Shown: positions 36,930 through 48,662 of the stretch, piece by piece
Layout of the letters: the number at the start of each line of letters is the position of its first letter
Numbering within the stretch: position 1 is the first letter of the stretch
Assembly (NCBI RefSeq): GCF_000247695.1
Contig: NW_004624777.1
Location: 1,124,204 to 1,188,203, forward strand
From: Heterocephalus glaber
Taxonomy: Eukaryota; Chordata; Mammalia; Rodentia; Bathyergidae
Direction: 5' to 3'
Length of the DNA: 64,000 nt
Made by a program: the position numbers and the translations under genes
Notes under the pieces: model-generated
Databases searched by the model: none
The model's input: only the letters and a program-made list of their open reading frames with translations
What the model was told of the DNA's origin: nothing

Positions 36930-38530
36930 CAATTCCCTGTTTTTAGACAGGCCAAACCAATATAGTCAAAATGGTCATATTTCCAAAATTGATATACAGA
37001 TTTAATGTAATCTGAATCAAAATAAAAGTAGTATTCCTCACAGAACTGGAGAAAACAATCCTAAAATTCATATGGAACCAGAAGAGACCCAGAATAGCAG
37101 AAGCAATCCTGGGTAACAAGAACAAAGCAGGACATATCACAGTCCTGGACTTGAAGTTATATTACAAAGCTACTATGATAAAAACTGTATGATGCTAACA
37201 CAAAAACAGACACAAAGATCAATGGAACAGAGTAGAGGATGCAGAAAGAACTGCAAGTGCGTTCAACTCTTTTATCTTTGACAAAAAGGCCAGAAACATA
37301 CACAGGAGGAAAGATAGTCTCTTGGGGTCTGGGGATTTAGTTTAGTGGTTCTGTCGCCTGCCTCACAAGCACAAGGTCCTGAGTTTGACCCCCAGTACCA
37401 AAATAAATAAATAAATAAATAAATAAATAAAGTTGGAAAAAATGGCTATCCACTTGCAAAATATTGAGTCTAGAGCCGTATCTTTCTCCATGTACTAAAC
37501 TAAAATCAAAATGGATCAAATAACTAAATGTTAAAACAAAAACACTTAATCTTATGGAAGATAAAGTAGGTAAAACTCTTGAAGATGTAGGCATAGGCAA
37601 GGACTTTCTAAACAAAACCCTGGTTGCACAGGAAATAATACTGAGAATCAACAAATGGAATCATATCAAATTAAAATGTTACACATAGCAACAAAAACAA
37701 AACAAAATAAAACAATAACCAATGGAGTGAAAAGAAAGCCTACAGAATGGAAATTTTTTTGCCAGCTATTACTCAGACAGAGGACTAAAATGTAGACTAT
37801 ATAAAGAACTCAAAAATATTAGAAACCCCAAAATAAAAAACCCAATTAAAAACTGAGCAAGTGAAGTAAATGGGATTTTGATAGATGAAGTACAAATGGC
37901 CAAAAAATTCTGAAGAAATGCTGGACATCCCTGACCATTAGAGAAATACAAATTAAATCAACACTGAGATTCTGTCTTACCCTAGAAAGAATGGCCATCA
38001 TCAAGAAATCAAATAAAAACAAATGCTGGAGAGACTATGGAGAAAAAGGAAATCTTCTATATCATTGGTGGGAATATAAACTAATACAACCATTATGAAA
38101 ACCAGTATGTAGATTCCTCACAGATCTAAAACTAGAAATTCCATTTGACCCAGGTCTTGAATTAAAGGTATCATAGTAACAGTGATACATGTATACACAT
38201 GTTTATAGCAGCACAGTTCATAATAGTTAAATTGTGGAAGAGGCCTTTATGGGCATTAACAGATGAAAGGATAAAGAAAATGTAGTATTTATACATAAGG
38301 GAGTACTACTCTGCTATAAAGAAAGGTAAACTTGAGTCTTTTGTAGGAAAATGAATGCACCTTGAGACTATAATGTTAAGTGAAATAAATCAGACTCGCA
38401 AACTTAATATAGCATGAGAAATCCAAAATATAAAGAACAAAATAAAAGATAGCTAGGTGTTATTTACAGGTACCAACTTCATACTAATAATGTAAACATT
38501 ATGTACTGTAAATATGAACTAAAATTTTTA
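36930..38530 (+). mobile_element. L1 ORF2 3' part, interrupted by a SINE
   Basis: Decayed C-terminal ORF2 DNA (CATATGGAACCAGAAGAGAC, ATCAATGGAACAGAGTAGAG, GGAATATAAACTAATACAAC) and 3'UTR. 5'-truncated with many stops. An ID-like SINE sits at 37324-37431. Confidence 0.92.
37324..37431 (+). mobile_element. ID-like SINE with (AAAT)n tail
   Basis: GGGGATTTAGTTTAGTGGTT ... GTTTGACCCCCAGTACC, followed by about eight AAAT units. Inserted into the older L1. Confidence 0.93.
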
Positions 38531-38670
38531 AAAGAAAGAAATGCATACACACATATGTAAATTTATATATACATACATAACACACACGTTTACATGTATG
38601 TACACACCCACATGCATATGCATGCACACTCATATGTATTTATGTGTATATATGTATATATATAAAAACA
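38530..38670. repeat. AT/CA-rich low-complexity tract
   Basis: Imperfect alternating purine-pyrimidine sequence just after the L1 3' end, ending in TATATGTATATATAT. Confidence 0.8.
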
Positions 38671-39128
38671 AATGGGCAATAAGTGAAAAACAACAAATAA
38701 GTGATAAAGACAATAAAAAAAAGCTCATTCTAAAGCTTTAATAGTTACGGAAAGAGTTGGAATTTCTAACAGACTTTGAAGGGTAGATAGGCTTTTGATG
38801 AATGGTGACAGCTGAAATGTCATGCTATACAGGGAGTAAATTAAAAAAACAGACTAGGGATGGAAAAGCCTAAGTATGAAAGGTTCTAACAAGCCAGTTT
38901 AACTAGTGTAGGGCTCGTGTGGTGTGCTAGGGTTAATTTCAGTGAAAGGATAAAACCCTTTAAATTTCAGATTATAATTTTGACTTTATAGTGTCTTCAT
39001 GGGGAGCTACTGAAGAAATATGAGCAAAAGAATGACATGATAAAATGGCTTTTTAGTAAAAACAAGCCTGGAGTTGTTCATCATGTATTAAACAGGAGAG
39101 GCTAGCAAGTGCAATACCAGTTATAAGA

Positions 39129-39217
39129 TTTTTTTTTTTTCCAGTACCAGGAATCAAACTCAGGACCTTGCACTTGCGTGGCAGGCGTTGGAACCACTGA
39201 ACTAAATCCCCAGCCCC
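39129..39217 (-). mobile_element. ID-like SINE
   Basis: Reversed: T-run, CCAGTACCAGGAATCAAACT ... GAACTAAATCCCCAGCCCC. ACCAGTTA-type sequence flanks both sides. Confidence 0.93.
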
Positions 39218-39949
39218 ACCAGTTAATAGATTCTAACAAAAGGGTTACCCAATTATTCAACACATTACGGCAATGTAAATATATAACAACCAGCTCACTC
39301 TGGCACTGAAAATGACCACAGTCTGAACTCCATCCTTCATTGTTATTTGCCTATTTGTCACCTCTACAGAGATGCTCCATAGTCACCTCCCCTGCCTATC
39401 TAAAACCCGTTTATTTCTCTACAAAGCTTGTCTTCCCTATCAAAATATATTACAATTTTAATCCTCTAGGCCGAAAACCTTGGCAATCATCTTTGACTCT
39501 GCTTTTCATATCAAAATCTGTATCAAATTTATCTGAATATTTTATTGACTTTAAAAATGTCGCCAGAAAGAACCAACTGCCATTGCCACAAGAGCCATGA
39601 GATTTCTTAGTTTAATAAGTAGCAAAATGAAATAAACATGCCTTTTATAACTTATTAAAAATAATAGCTTTAATGTTTACTTCCTGATTTTATTTACAGG
39701 AACATTTTAGGGGCATGCCCAGCAGTAACTGATCTGTGGCTCGTTGTCAAATCCTACTTTCATCACTTACTGTTGATGTGATCTTGGGGAAGATGTTCGG
39801 CTGACCCAGCACCATCATCCTCTCTTAGCTGGATACAGAAGTAACCTAGAGCTTGCCATTCTTGTTCCTCTCCAGCATTATCAATGAAGTAGCCATTGTG
39901 TGGCTTTTCAATGTCATTTCATGCCCTTTCTGTTTAGGGTGTATCAGTG

Positions 39950-40385
39950 GCTACCAATCTTACTCAGAGTGAAAGCAGAACCCTTACAGTGACCCACATG
40001 GTCCTGCACAATCTACCCCATGTCTCTCTAGTTTCTTCCTCAGTCTCCTTCCATTTCCTCACTCTGCCCCATATCCTGGCCACACTGCTGTCCTTTGAAT
40101 CTATTCTCTGCCCAGAACTATCTTTTCCTCGACATCCACATGGTTTAGCCCCTCACTTTCAATAGCTGATGGTGTAAATGTCACCTGTTTATTGAGAACT
40201 TGGGCTTCTGGCTTAAGTCACTCTCCTTCCCAGTACATTCTATCCAGCATTTCTGCTTTATTTTTGCATACATTGACTAGACTATACAATTTTCTTCTTT
40301 GTTTATTATCTCCCATCACTAAAATGTAAACTTCATGATATCAATTTCTGTGTTGTCCTCATATTTCTTGAGCTTAAAATAACAC
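39950..40385 (+). mobile_element. L2 LINE remnant
   Basis: TCCTTCCATTTCCTCACTCT, GTAAATGTCACCTGTTTATT, then AAAATGTAAACTTCATGATA, in L2 3'-end order. Confidence 0.7.
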
Positions 40386-40416
40386 ACACTGTTTTCATGT
40401 CTGCATGCAAGATTCA

Positions 40417-40461
40417 TACACACACACACACACACATACACATACACACACACACACACCC
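40417..40461. repeat. (CA)n microsatellite
   Basis: CA dinucleotide run with two TA interruptions. Confidence 0.95.
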
Positions 40462-41309
40462 TCTCCCTTTCCAAAAATCAATTTTACAATGTACTTAAAG
40501 CAGACATCATGTCAAAAACTTATAAGAGACCTAGAGATCACAAACTGCAACTTCTTTGCTTCCAAAGTAGCAAATCACCTCTCTTTGGTCCCTGGAACTC
40601 AGAAATCAACAGTCTGTGTCCCAGATTTTATAGCTTCACGGGTGATGTGTGCTTCTGTCCCTGCAGCCGAAGGCCTCTGGAATAATTATTCCCATGCAGT
40701 ACAGAAATGTTGCTCACAGTGTGTTTTGATTATACACATCTAGTTTTTAGTACACATCAGATAGAGTATAAGACAAATTGGCTTTTGCTGACTAGTCTAT
40801 AGTCTTTTTGAAACTGCAGACTTTACGAAACTTTCCCTGACTGAAGATTTACCAGTGCACCACAACAGAGCTAAAGTTCCTTTGCAAGGAACCCTTGGTT
40901 CTTCAGAGCAGAGTTAGTTATTTCTTCCTTTGTGATCTTGCTGTGCTTTGTGAAGCATCAACTCTAGCACTTATCACAAAGCAGTCGTTAGTTTTATGCA
41001 TCTTTCTCCCAGACAGGCTATAAAATTCTTGAAGGTGGGGTCAATAGTTAACATTTTAGCCTTGGAAACTAATATAGTATCTTCAGAGTACAGAGTAGTG
41101 GTGTAATATATTTTTTATTGAAAGCATCTGTTTATGTATGAGTCTCCATTAAGAAATCATAACACGCTTCCAATTCTCAGAACACAGCCTACGACGAAGA
41201 ATGACCAAAGGCATACCCTAATTTATATTTTGTCTACAAACCAGAAATGATCAAGTAGGTGTCTCAACACATTTTTAAGGAGCTATTCTGATTCAGTGTA
41301 TTTTCTTTT

Positions 41310-42090
41310 TATTCATTTTATAGATGAATACTTCACCCATTCCATTTTGGTTATGGATCAATATTATTTTGCCTCTGTACAAAACCTTAGGGAGAAAGCA
41401 TTGTATCTTCTCCATTCATATAAGGTGTTTTTGCTGGAAGTATGGAGTACATGTCTTTGATCTGTTGAGAAGGTTCTGTTCTACTTCTAGTCTCCTGATA
41501 GCTTTTACCATGAACAGCTGTAGAATTTAGTCCAATACTTTTTCTGCAACTACTGACAGGATCATATGGCTTTTTCCTTTTCTCTGTTAAAATGATGACT
41601 TCTGGGGGTGAATCTTCCAATGCTGAACCAACACTGCCATCCCTATAAGAAAATCACTTTCTCCATACTGCCAGATCTGACTTCTAACAGTTTGCTTTGT
41701 TAAACAAATTTCTATCTATATTCATACTTTTTTCTTCTATTATCTTTATCCAGTTTTAGTATTAGCACAATGTTGATTTCCTAAAATGAGGGGAGAAGTA
41801 TTCTTTCTTTTTTCTGCTTTAAATGTTTGATATAATTTATCAGTTAAAATGTATACAAGCCTGTTGTTGTCATATAGGTAGGTTTTCAAGCTAGGAATAT
41901 TCTTTCTTTAATAGGTGCTATTCAAATTTTATATTTCCTCTAGAGTTAGTTTCATTAATTTGTCTTCCAAGGTACTTCTTAGAACTTGTCAAATTTATTT
42001 CAAAAAATATTTTTGTAATATGCTTTCTGTAACCTTTTAAATTCTGTAAAATCTGTCGTAATGTCTCCTAGATCTTGATATTGTAGTTCA
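41310..42090 (-). mobile_element. L1 ORF2 fragment, inverted
   Basis: Antisense, decayed ORF2-like sequence, recognised from its low-complexity T-rich order (ATCCAGTTTTAGTATTAGCA, AATAGGTGCTATTCAAATTT). It abuts a plus-strand L1 3' tail at 42090. Confidence 0.55.
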
Positions 42091-42372
42091 AAAAATGTAT
42101 AATTGATATTGTGTAATAGGAAGTAAAGGTCTAAAGGAAGAGGGGAAGTGGGAGGGGTAGGGGAAAGGAAAAAAGGGAAAAGAAAAAATATGAGAAAAGG
42201 AAAAAAATGGAAATAAAGCATAAATAAGGAAGGGTGGAGGGAGTGAAGGGAAGGCAGGGGAATGGGGAAAAAATAAGAACCAAGATATGTCATGTAAAGG
42301 TACAAGATCCGAATGATGAATGTAACTGTATTTTATATCTAAAATGTACTAATAAACTTAATGGAAAAAAAT
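42090..42372 (+). mobile_element. L1 3'UTR with polypurine tract and tail
   Basis: Polypurine tract (42136-42270), then CCAAGATATGTCATGTAAAG, AATGATGAATGTAACTGTAT, AATAAACTTAATGG and an A-run. Same 3' tail family as at the assembly gap and, reversed, at 50.5 kb. Confidence 0.85.
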
Positions 42373-42681
42373 AAAGTGGATTGATGTCTAATAAATAATT
42401 ATAATTCCATGGCAGAATTTTTCAAGTGAAAATTGAGGCCTCCAATAATATTTCCTACATTTGCACATTGCTTTAAACATCTTATGCGTCAAATTAATAT
42501 CTTGAAATATTAACTGATGACCGCTCCCTTAAAGCATACACTTTATTTAGAACTAATTCTTTATCTGTTCAGGAAGCTCCATATTTTGCCTTGAGTTTAA
42601 CAGTGAAAAAAAAGGGGAAAAATCAGCCCCTGTTAAACTCTTGAGTTTCAAAACAGATTTTCTAAATTCTAGAGATATCTT

Positions 42682-42761
42682 TTTTTTGGGTACCAGGATC
42701 GAACTTGGGACCTTGTGCTTGCAAGGCAGGTGGTGGCACCACTGAGCTAAATCCCCAGCCC
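42682..42761 (-). mobile_element. ID-like SINE with target-site duplication
   Basis: Reversed: GGGTACCAGGATCGAACTTG ... GAGCTAAATCCCCAGCCC. TTCTAGAGATATCTT occurs on both sides (from 42667 and from 42762). Confidence 0.96.
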
Positions 42762-43734
42762 TTCTAGAGATATCTTGAAAACCAAAACTTTGACTTGCAA
42801 AAGCTAGTGTTTAGAAAACATTTTTTTTAATTTTAAAAAGACTAATAGTTGTGCAATTTATTTAGATATGCTTCAAAAAATCACATGGGTTGATGAAAAT
42901 GGGCAAATTGATGCATAGATACATGATAAACATGTAAAATGTTAATGACAGAATTTAGTTGATGGGCATATGGGTATGCACCATAAAATCTTTTCAGTTT
43001 TGCTGTATATCTGAGATTTTCACAATAAAGTGTTAAAGAAAAAAGCTGAGTCAGGGCAAAAAAAAATTATATCACAAACAACTGATAAAAATTTATATCA
43101 TAAGCAACTGGTAAATGATGTCACTATAACCTATCCTTGCCACTTCTACCGTCTTCCCCAGAAGAATAAATAAAGGTTTTATGGCCTGGGGAAATGAAAA
43201 AAATCAGGGAAAAATAGTAATAAATGTTGGTTAGTCTCCATGAAGAGAAAGACTTACGCTCCTTCTTCTAGTGACTTATCCATCATCTATCAAGCTGCCT
43301 AGCTTGAACATCAAAGAGTAGAAAGAGCTTTAACCTTATTCCCAGGGTTGAGTCTGGGGAAGGCACAAGTCTTGGGGAGAATTTCCCTATACCACCACTG
43401 CACACAGCTGCAACATGAGATGGTAGCATGGCTAGGTAGAGAAGTCTCTGAACAGTTCAATCTTAGAGTGGCATGGAAGCAAAGCTAGAAATTTTCTGCG
43501 TTCCTAAGAAAGATGAAAAATTCTTAACTGAGGTTCAAGGGATTTAAGAAGGCTGCATGGTAAAATAAAGGAGGATATAGTATAGTGTTTACCACACTTA
43601 CCTAAGGATAGGCAAGCACCAGATATCGCCCCTGAGAATACAGGCCAATGAAAAGTCCAAAGAGGCAGGATACATCAGTGCTAACGGCAATATACAATGG
43701 TGGATTATTGCATCCATGATGCCTCTACCCTAAA

Positions 43735-43886
43735 GTTGCTAGAAAAATACAGGATGCCTAGATAAATTGAAATTTCAGATAGATTCCACCTTTTTTTTGA
43801 TGTGTCCCATGCAATATCAGTTGTTTATCTGAAATCCAAACTTTAATGGGCATCCTGTATTTTTATTTGCTGCTTCTGACAACCCT
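43735..43886. mobile_element. Palindromic DNA-transposon MITE
   Basis: Ends are inverted: AAATACAGGATGCC near 43745 against GGGCATCCTGTATTT near 43850, with AAATTTCAGATA against TATCTGAAAT inside. It looks like a MER-type hAT/Tigger MITE; family not assigned. Confidence 0.7.
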
Positions 43887-44507
43887 ACTCTACCCAGATC
43901 ATTTCATAATGTTTGCTCCACAGAACCTGCATGTCATTAGGAGGAGGAGGAGGGAGAAGAAATTCCAAATGTGACTACAATGAAAATAAAATTACCCAAG
44001 AAAACATCAAAATAATTGAGATTTCCTACAGTCAGCCAGATTAAAATATTTTCTAAGGGTTGAGATGGAGGTTTTAGATTGAAAATAAATTCAGTTTAGA
44101 AAACAAAACTATAATTTTGTACAAATCAGTTCTGAGCTTTGAAATATTGTATTTGCTTCAACTTTAATTCCATAACACCCCTGTGAGGTGCTGGAAAAGG
44201 CATCTTTGATGTTAATGAGGATGAAGTTTAAGTTCATAGATGTTAAATAATTTGTCCAAAACCACTAAATCCACACCAAAACTCATTTAATACCCCTTGT
44301 TTATTCCTTCAACAAACCTGGACAGATATAACAGCCAAGAAATTATTGAACAAGACATCATTCTCTTTAACACAGGAACCTGAGTCATTAAAAATATAAT
44401 TTAGGAAATTCACGGGACTTGAACTTTATTGAAGGGTAGGTATGAAATTGATACAGGGGGGATAAGATGTAACTCCCAAACCTGCTAGATATTCAAAAAG
44501 CTAGTTT

Positions 44508-45003
44508 GTGTTCTCTAAAATTGAAGAATGAATTCTAGGAACAACGGAGGTTAAGAGTAGAAAAAATTTATTGGGAGAAAGAAAGCTTCTGCCTAAGAGA
44601 GACAGAAGGGGAACTGGAAAGTGGGTTGCCCACTCATCCCACTTTTCAAAGATGTTTTATACACCAAAACCATGTGGTGAGGTGGGTACAAAGTGGGACA
44701 AAACTATAAGACCCAATGGAGATTTACAAGGTGGCCTGAGGTGGGACAAAAACATGACCAACCAATAGGATTACAAGTACAGTCACCCAGGCAATATAGA
44801 TTAAATAGGGATCAAATAGGAAGACAAATCACATACAAGGAATTTCCCATTTAGAATATCAATCACTGCTATCTATCTCTAGGGGAAGTACTACTTCTTT
44901 TCCTTTTTATAACGCTAACCAGTAAATGTGCCTCAATTGTTCTCTGTGTTAGCTCCTTGCTGTGTTGGCTCCTAGAGGGCTGGTCCCTTCTAATGGCACA
45001 CAA
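44508..45003 (-). mobile_element. Solo LTR, probably ERV
   Basis: On the minus strand it begins TGTGCCATTAGAAGG and ends GAGAACACA (TG...CA). It has a TATA-like GTTATAAAAAGG and an AATAAATTTTTTC poly(A) signal near its 3' end, in LTR order. A GTGGGACAAAA motif is repeated inside. No target-site duplication recognised. Confidence 0.65.
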
Positions 45004-45071
45004 CACATCTAATTAACTTACCTATCTGGAATAAAATGGCTTGACTTTTGAAATCATATAAAACAAAAATC

Positions 45072-45394
45072 TGTTAGTTGTACTGGTAATTTTCCCATTG
45101 ATGAAACACAATACCCAACACTCACAAATTAAAGGAGGACAGGTTTATCTGGCTCATGGTTTCCAGTGGGATTCAGTCCGTGGTTGGCTGCCTCCAAGGC
45201 AGACACGGCATGGTGGAAGGGTATAGAAAAGAAATGCTCCTCACTTCATGGTAGTCAGGAATCAGAAAGAGAAGGGAGGAGCTGATGATAAGAATACACA
45301 CTTTCAGGTGAAACTTACAGTGACCTACCCTTCAGACCAGGCCACACCCCTGAACATGTGACCTTTGGGAGACAGTTTAATCTACACCATAACA
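45072..45394 (-). mobile_element. MaLR-type LTR (3' LTR of antisense element)
   Basis: Reversed MST/ORR1-like LTR: AGGACAGGTTTATCTGGCTC, CATGGTGGAAGGGTATAG, CCTTTGGGAGACAGTTTAAT, ending ACACCATAACA. Paired with the related LTR at 47285-47604. Confidence 0.8.
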
Positions 45395-47284
45395 TTCTTC
45401 CTCTGGAACCCAAAGGACTCTTGTTCATCTTATTATGCAAAATTCATTTAGTCTATCTCTAAGAGTCACCAAAATCTTAACAATTCTAGCATTGCTGAAA
45501 AGTCTAAGATCTCCTCTGAGATTCAAAGCAAATTCTTAGCTGTGAGCCCCTTGAAACTCCAAAAGAAAATTAAACACTGCTGACATACAAAGATGCAGGG
45601 TAAACATTCCCATTCCGAAAAGGAGAAATAACAGAATAAAAATTAATTGAACCAAAACCCATTAGGTCAAACATTAAATCCCATAGCTTTGTGTCCACCA
45701 CTAGGGAAAGGTTGTGTCAATGTGAGCTCCAAAAGGCTTGAGTAGCCAGCTGTAGCCCACATGGCTTCGCTGGTTCCGCTCACTGCCTACAGGTTTCCTC
45801 AGGAGATGTTACACATTCCTGGCTTCTCTAGCTTCCTGTGACTCCTCTCTGAATGTTCAGATTCACTCTCACACCTTGACTCAATGCACTCTCAGGCCTG
45901 TTCTCTTAGGCCTTCTTTAAATCTAGATGAAAACTTCTATGACTCCATAAATCTTGCATTTCATATGCCGAAAACATTGCGACATATGGATGATGCCAAG
46001 GTCTGCTGTCAGATTCAGCAGTAACCTGGGCCACTGGACCATTGCAGCAGGGGCATCTGAGTATCTCGGTAGCTGAACTCTGGCCCTAGGTGGCCCTGAA
46101 TGAGCTTAGCTCCCTGGTGCTCTCTTCTCCAAGCAAAGTCTTTCAAAGTTGTTTACTTTTTTATTCCACTGAACCTGAAAAGGATTGGTTTTAACAATTT
46201 CTGGGGAGGTTTAATACTACTTTCCTATTGTCCTAATGCAAAGTTCTTGGCTTCTTTCTAATGCTAATCTTCTCAGCAAGCATTTCCCTTGGGCTCTAAC
46301 TTTTCAGGCACTTCCCTTCTGGTGAAACTGCAGAACTTTTCAAATCATTCACCTTTGGTCTCCCTTCATCCCCTTCTCACTGTAGATTTGCCTAAAAGCA
46401 GCCAGCAGTACATAAACCACAGCCTGAACATTGAACTGCTTTGAAATTCCTTCCACTAGATCAGTTAGTCCACCTTCTTTCAATTTAGCTTCACATAAAG
46501 TCTTAGTACACAGGAAAAATATAGACAAGCTTTTTGCCAGAGTGTAACACACACTGTCTCTAGGCCAATTGCCAATAGAGTTCTTATTCCCAAATGAAAC
46601 CTCGTGAACCTGGTGGCCTTTGAAGCAAAGGTGTTAACCAGAACCCCCCCCCCCCAATAGCCTGCACCTGAACTTTACCCCCTTTCCTCCCTGGACTGCT
46701 TATTCAAAGTGATAAGTTAACCAGCACCTAGTTTACCTTGTGGTTAAGAACAAAGGACAGGACATATCGTGTCTTGTGGTTAGGAACAAAGGACAGGACA
46801 TGTTATATTGTGGCCCTAACCATAAAGATAGGAATTTCCTGCCTGATCCCCAAAATTGGCTCTAACTTGCAGTCTGCTTCTGTACCCCTGTGCTTGCTCA
46901 AAAATGAGATCATGACACTTTTCCCTTTTAAAAACTGGGCTTCCCTGCTTGATCGGTACCAAGGAAGATGGGAGCAAGAGCTTGTCCTTGGTTGCTGACT
47001 ATTAAAAAGGACTCCTTTAATTTGGACATTTTCATGGTGTGATTTTTTTTTTTCACTGAGACAGCTATAACAGCCTTTACTTCCACACTCCCATCAGTAT
47101 TCTGTCCTTCTAAGTGCCAACCAGAATCTTAACATTCATTCTAAGGCTTCTCTAGCTACCTTTTCCAAAACCATTCCAACCTCCTGCAAACAGTTCCAAA
47201 AGCTTCTGAACCATATGGTCAGGCATAGCAACAGCAACAACCCCATTCTTAGTATCAGTGACACCACTCCCAGTACTGATTTTC
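45395..47284 (-). mobile_element. MaLR internal region (interrupted)
   Basis: Sequence between the two LTRs resembles the reversed THE1/MST internal region as remembered: TTCTTTCAATTTAGCTTCAC, ATTGCCAATAGAGTTCTTAT, CAAACAGTTCCAAAAGCTTC. MaLR internals are non-coding in practice, and no long frame is present. A second LTR is inserted at 46632-47058. Confidence 0.75.
46632..47058 (+). mobile_element. Nested solo LTR
   Basis: It starts TGTTAACCAG and ends with a T-run then CA. It has a tandem 36-base repeat (46737-46772 and 46773-46808, AACAAAGGACAGGACAT in each), a TTTTAAAA box near 46926 and TATTAAAAAGG downstream, as in U3-R of an ERV LTR. Boundaries are approximate. Confidence 0.6.
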
Positions 47285-47604
47285 TGTATTTGTCACTTTC
47301 CCATTGGTGGGACAAAATAACCATCACCTGCAACTTAAAAGTAGAGAGGTTTATATGGTTCATATTTTCTAGTAGAATTCAGCTGACGGTTGGCCAGCTC
47401 CAGGGCAGAAGGAGTATGATGGAATAGCATAGTGAAAGAAAACTGTCCATCTCATGGCAGCCAGAAAGCAGAGAGAGAAGGGAGAAGGCAGAGACAAGAA
47501 TACGCCCTTCCAGGTTATGCTGCCAGTTACGTACCTCCTCTGACCAGGCATCCCCTACCTGTGAACATGAGGCTTTTGGGAGATTTTAGGTCTAAACCAT
47601 AACA
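47285..47604 (-). mobile_element. MaLR-type LTR (5' LTR of antisense element)
   Basis: Related to 45072-45394: AGAGAGGTTTATATGGTTCA, CTCATGGCAGCCAGAAAGCA, GGCTTTTGGGAGATTTTAGG, ending CCATAACA, which is TGTTATGG when read on the minus strand. Confidence 0.82.
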
Positions 47605-48241
47605 TCAGTTCTACTACTTCTTGCCTGGAGATTAATTTCTTTTGCCAAAGACTAGTGATCAAAAAAGAGAAAAATAGCCTTCAAAAATTATAATCCTATT
47701 TTTGAATTTCAAAACAAAAATTTTCTCTCTGGGGAGGATAAATCTCTGATCATTTGATAACAACACAGATCACTTTGTTTTTCTCTTGTTCTTTGCTCAT
47801 GTGTTGATTTTAACTTCATTCTTATAATACTTATTGATTATGAACTGTGAATCAGATAACTCTGCCAAGTCCTACAACATAAAGATGAGCAAGACATATA
47901 TGTCTCTTACTTATTTTCTGGTTTTCATCCCACTAATGATGGAATCCTTTCTGTATCATCTTTGTCAAATGATTGTCCAGATTAGCTTAGATACCACTGG
48001 GGAAAGAAAACTAAGTTCTTCTTAAGGCAATATGTTTCAAAACATGCCTATAGATGAAGATACTATTTTTAAGTGACAAAAAGTGTAATTATAAAATTAA
48101 TAAAGAACATGTACACATAAGACAATATGTATCAGAAACTTTCAATGAGGACTTTAAACGCATCAAGAGTGTTTTTTTTCTAAGAGAGCTTGATTCAAAA
48201 GAAAATCTCCTAATAACTGCAAACATTTGCTAACTCAATTT

Positions 48242-48322
48242 TTGTCATGCTAATGATTGAAACCAGAGTCATGCACATGCTAGACAAGTGTTTGATAACT
48301 GAGCTACATTCACATCCCTGAT
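48242..48322 (-). mobile_element. ID-like SINE remnant
   Basis: Reversed and decayed: GATTGAAACCAGAGTCATGC ... ACTGAGCTACATTCACATCC. Confidence 0.6.
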
Positions 48323-48447
48323 AACACATTTTTAATAACTAAAGAAAATGTACTTTCAAAAGTAATTTGTATAGCTATCTTCTTCATTGTAAAAAAAATT
48401 TGTCTCATATTTTTGCAACCTATTCCAGAATTCCATAGGAAAAGATA

Positions 48448-48662
48448 GTTGTGTATGGTGGTACCTTGGTTCATGAACTTAATTTGTTCCACAATTCTGG
48501 GGAAGATGGACATGTTCACGTTCATGTGGAGAAAATGGCTGTAGTTGTGTGGGTCACCCAATGTGAAATTCACAAATGGAAGCAAAATTTTCCTGAATGC
48601 TTTGGTTTGTGAACTGAATTGTTAATGAACTGAAGTGTTCATAAACCGAGGCATTTTTGTAC
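48448..48662 (+). mobile_element. MITE with inverted ends (copy 1)
   Basis: About 215 bases starting TGGTGGTACCTTGGTTCATG and ending GTTCATAAACCGAGGC. A diverged copy of the element at 55037-55236, in opposite orientation. Probably a non-autonomous Tc1/mariner or pogo element. Confidence 0.7.
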
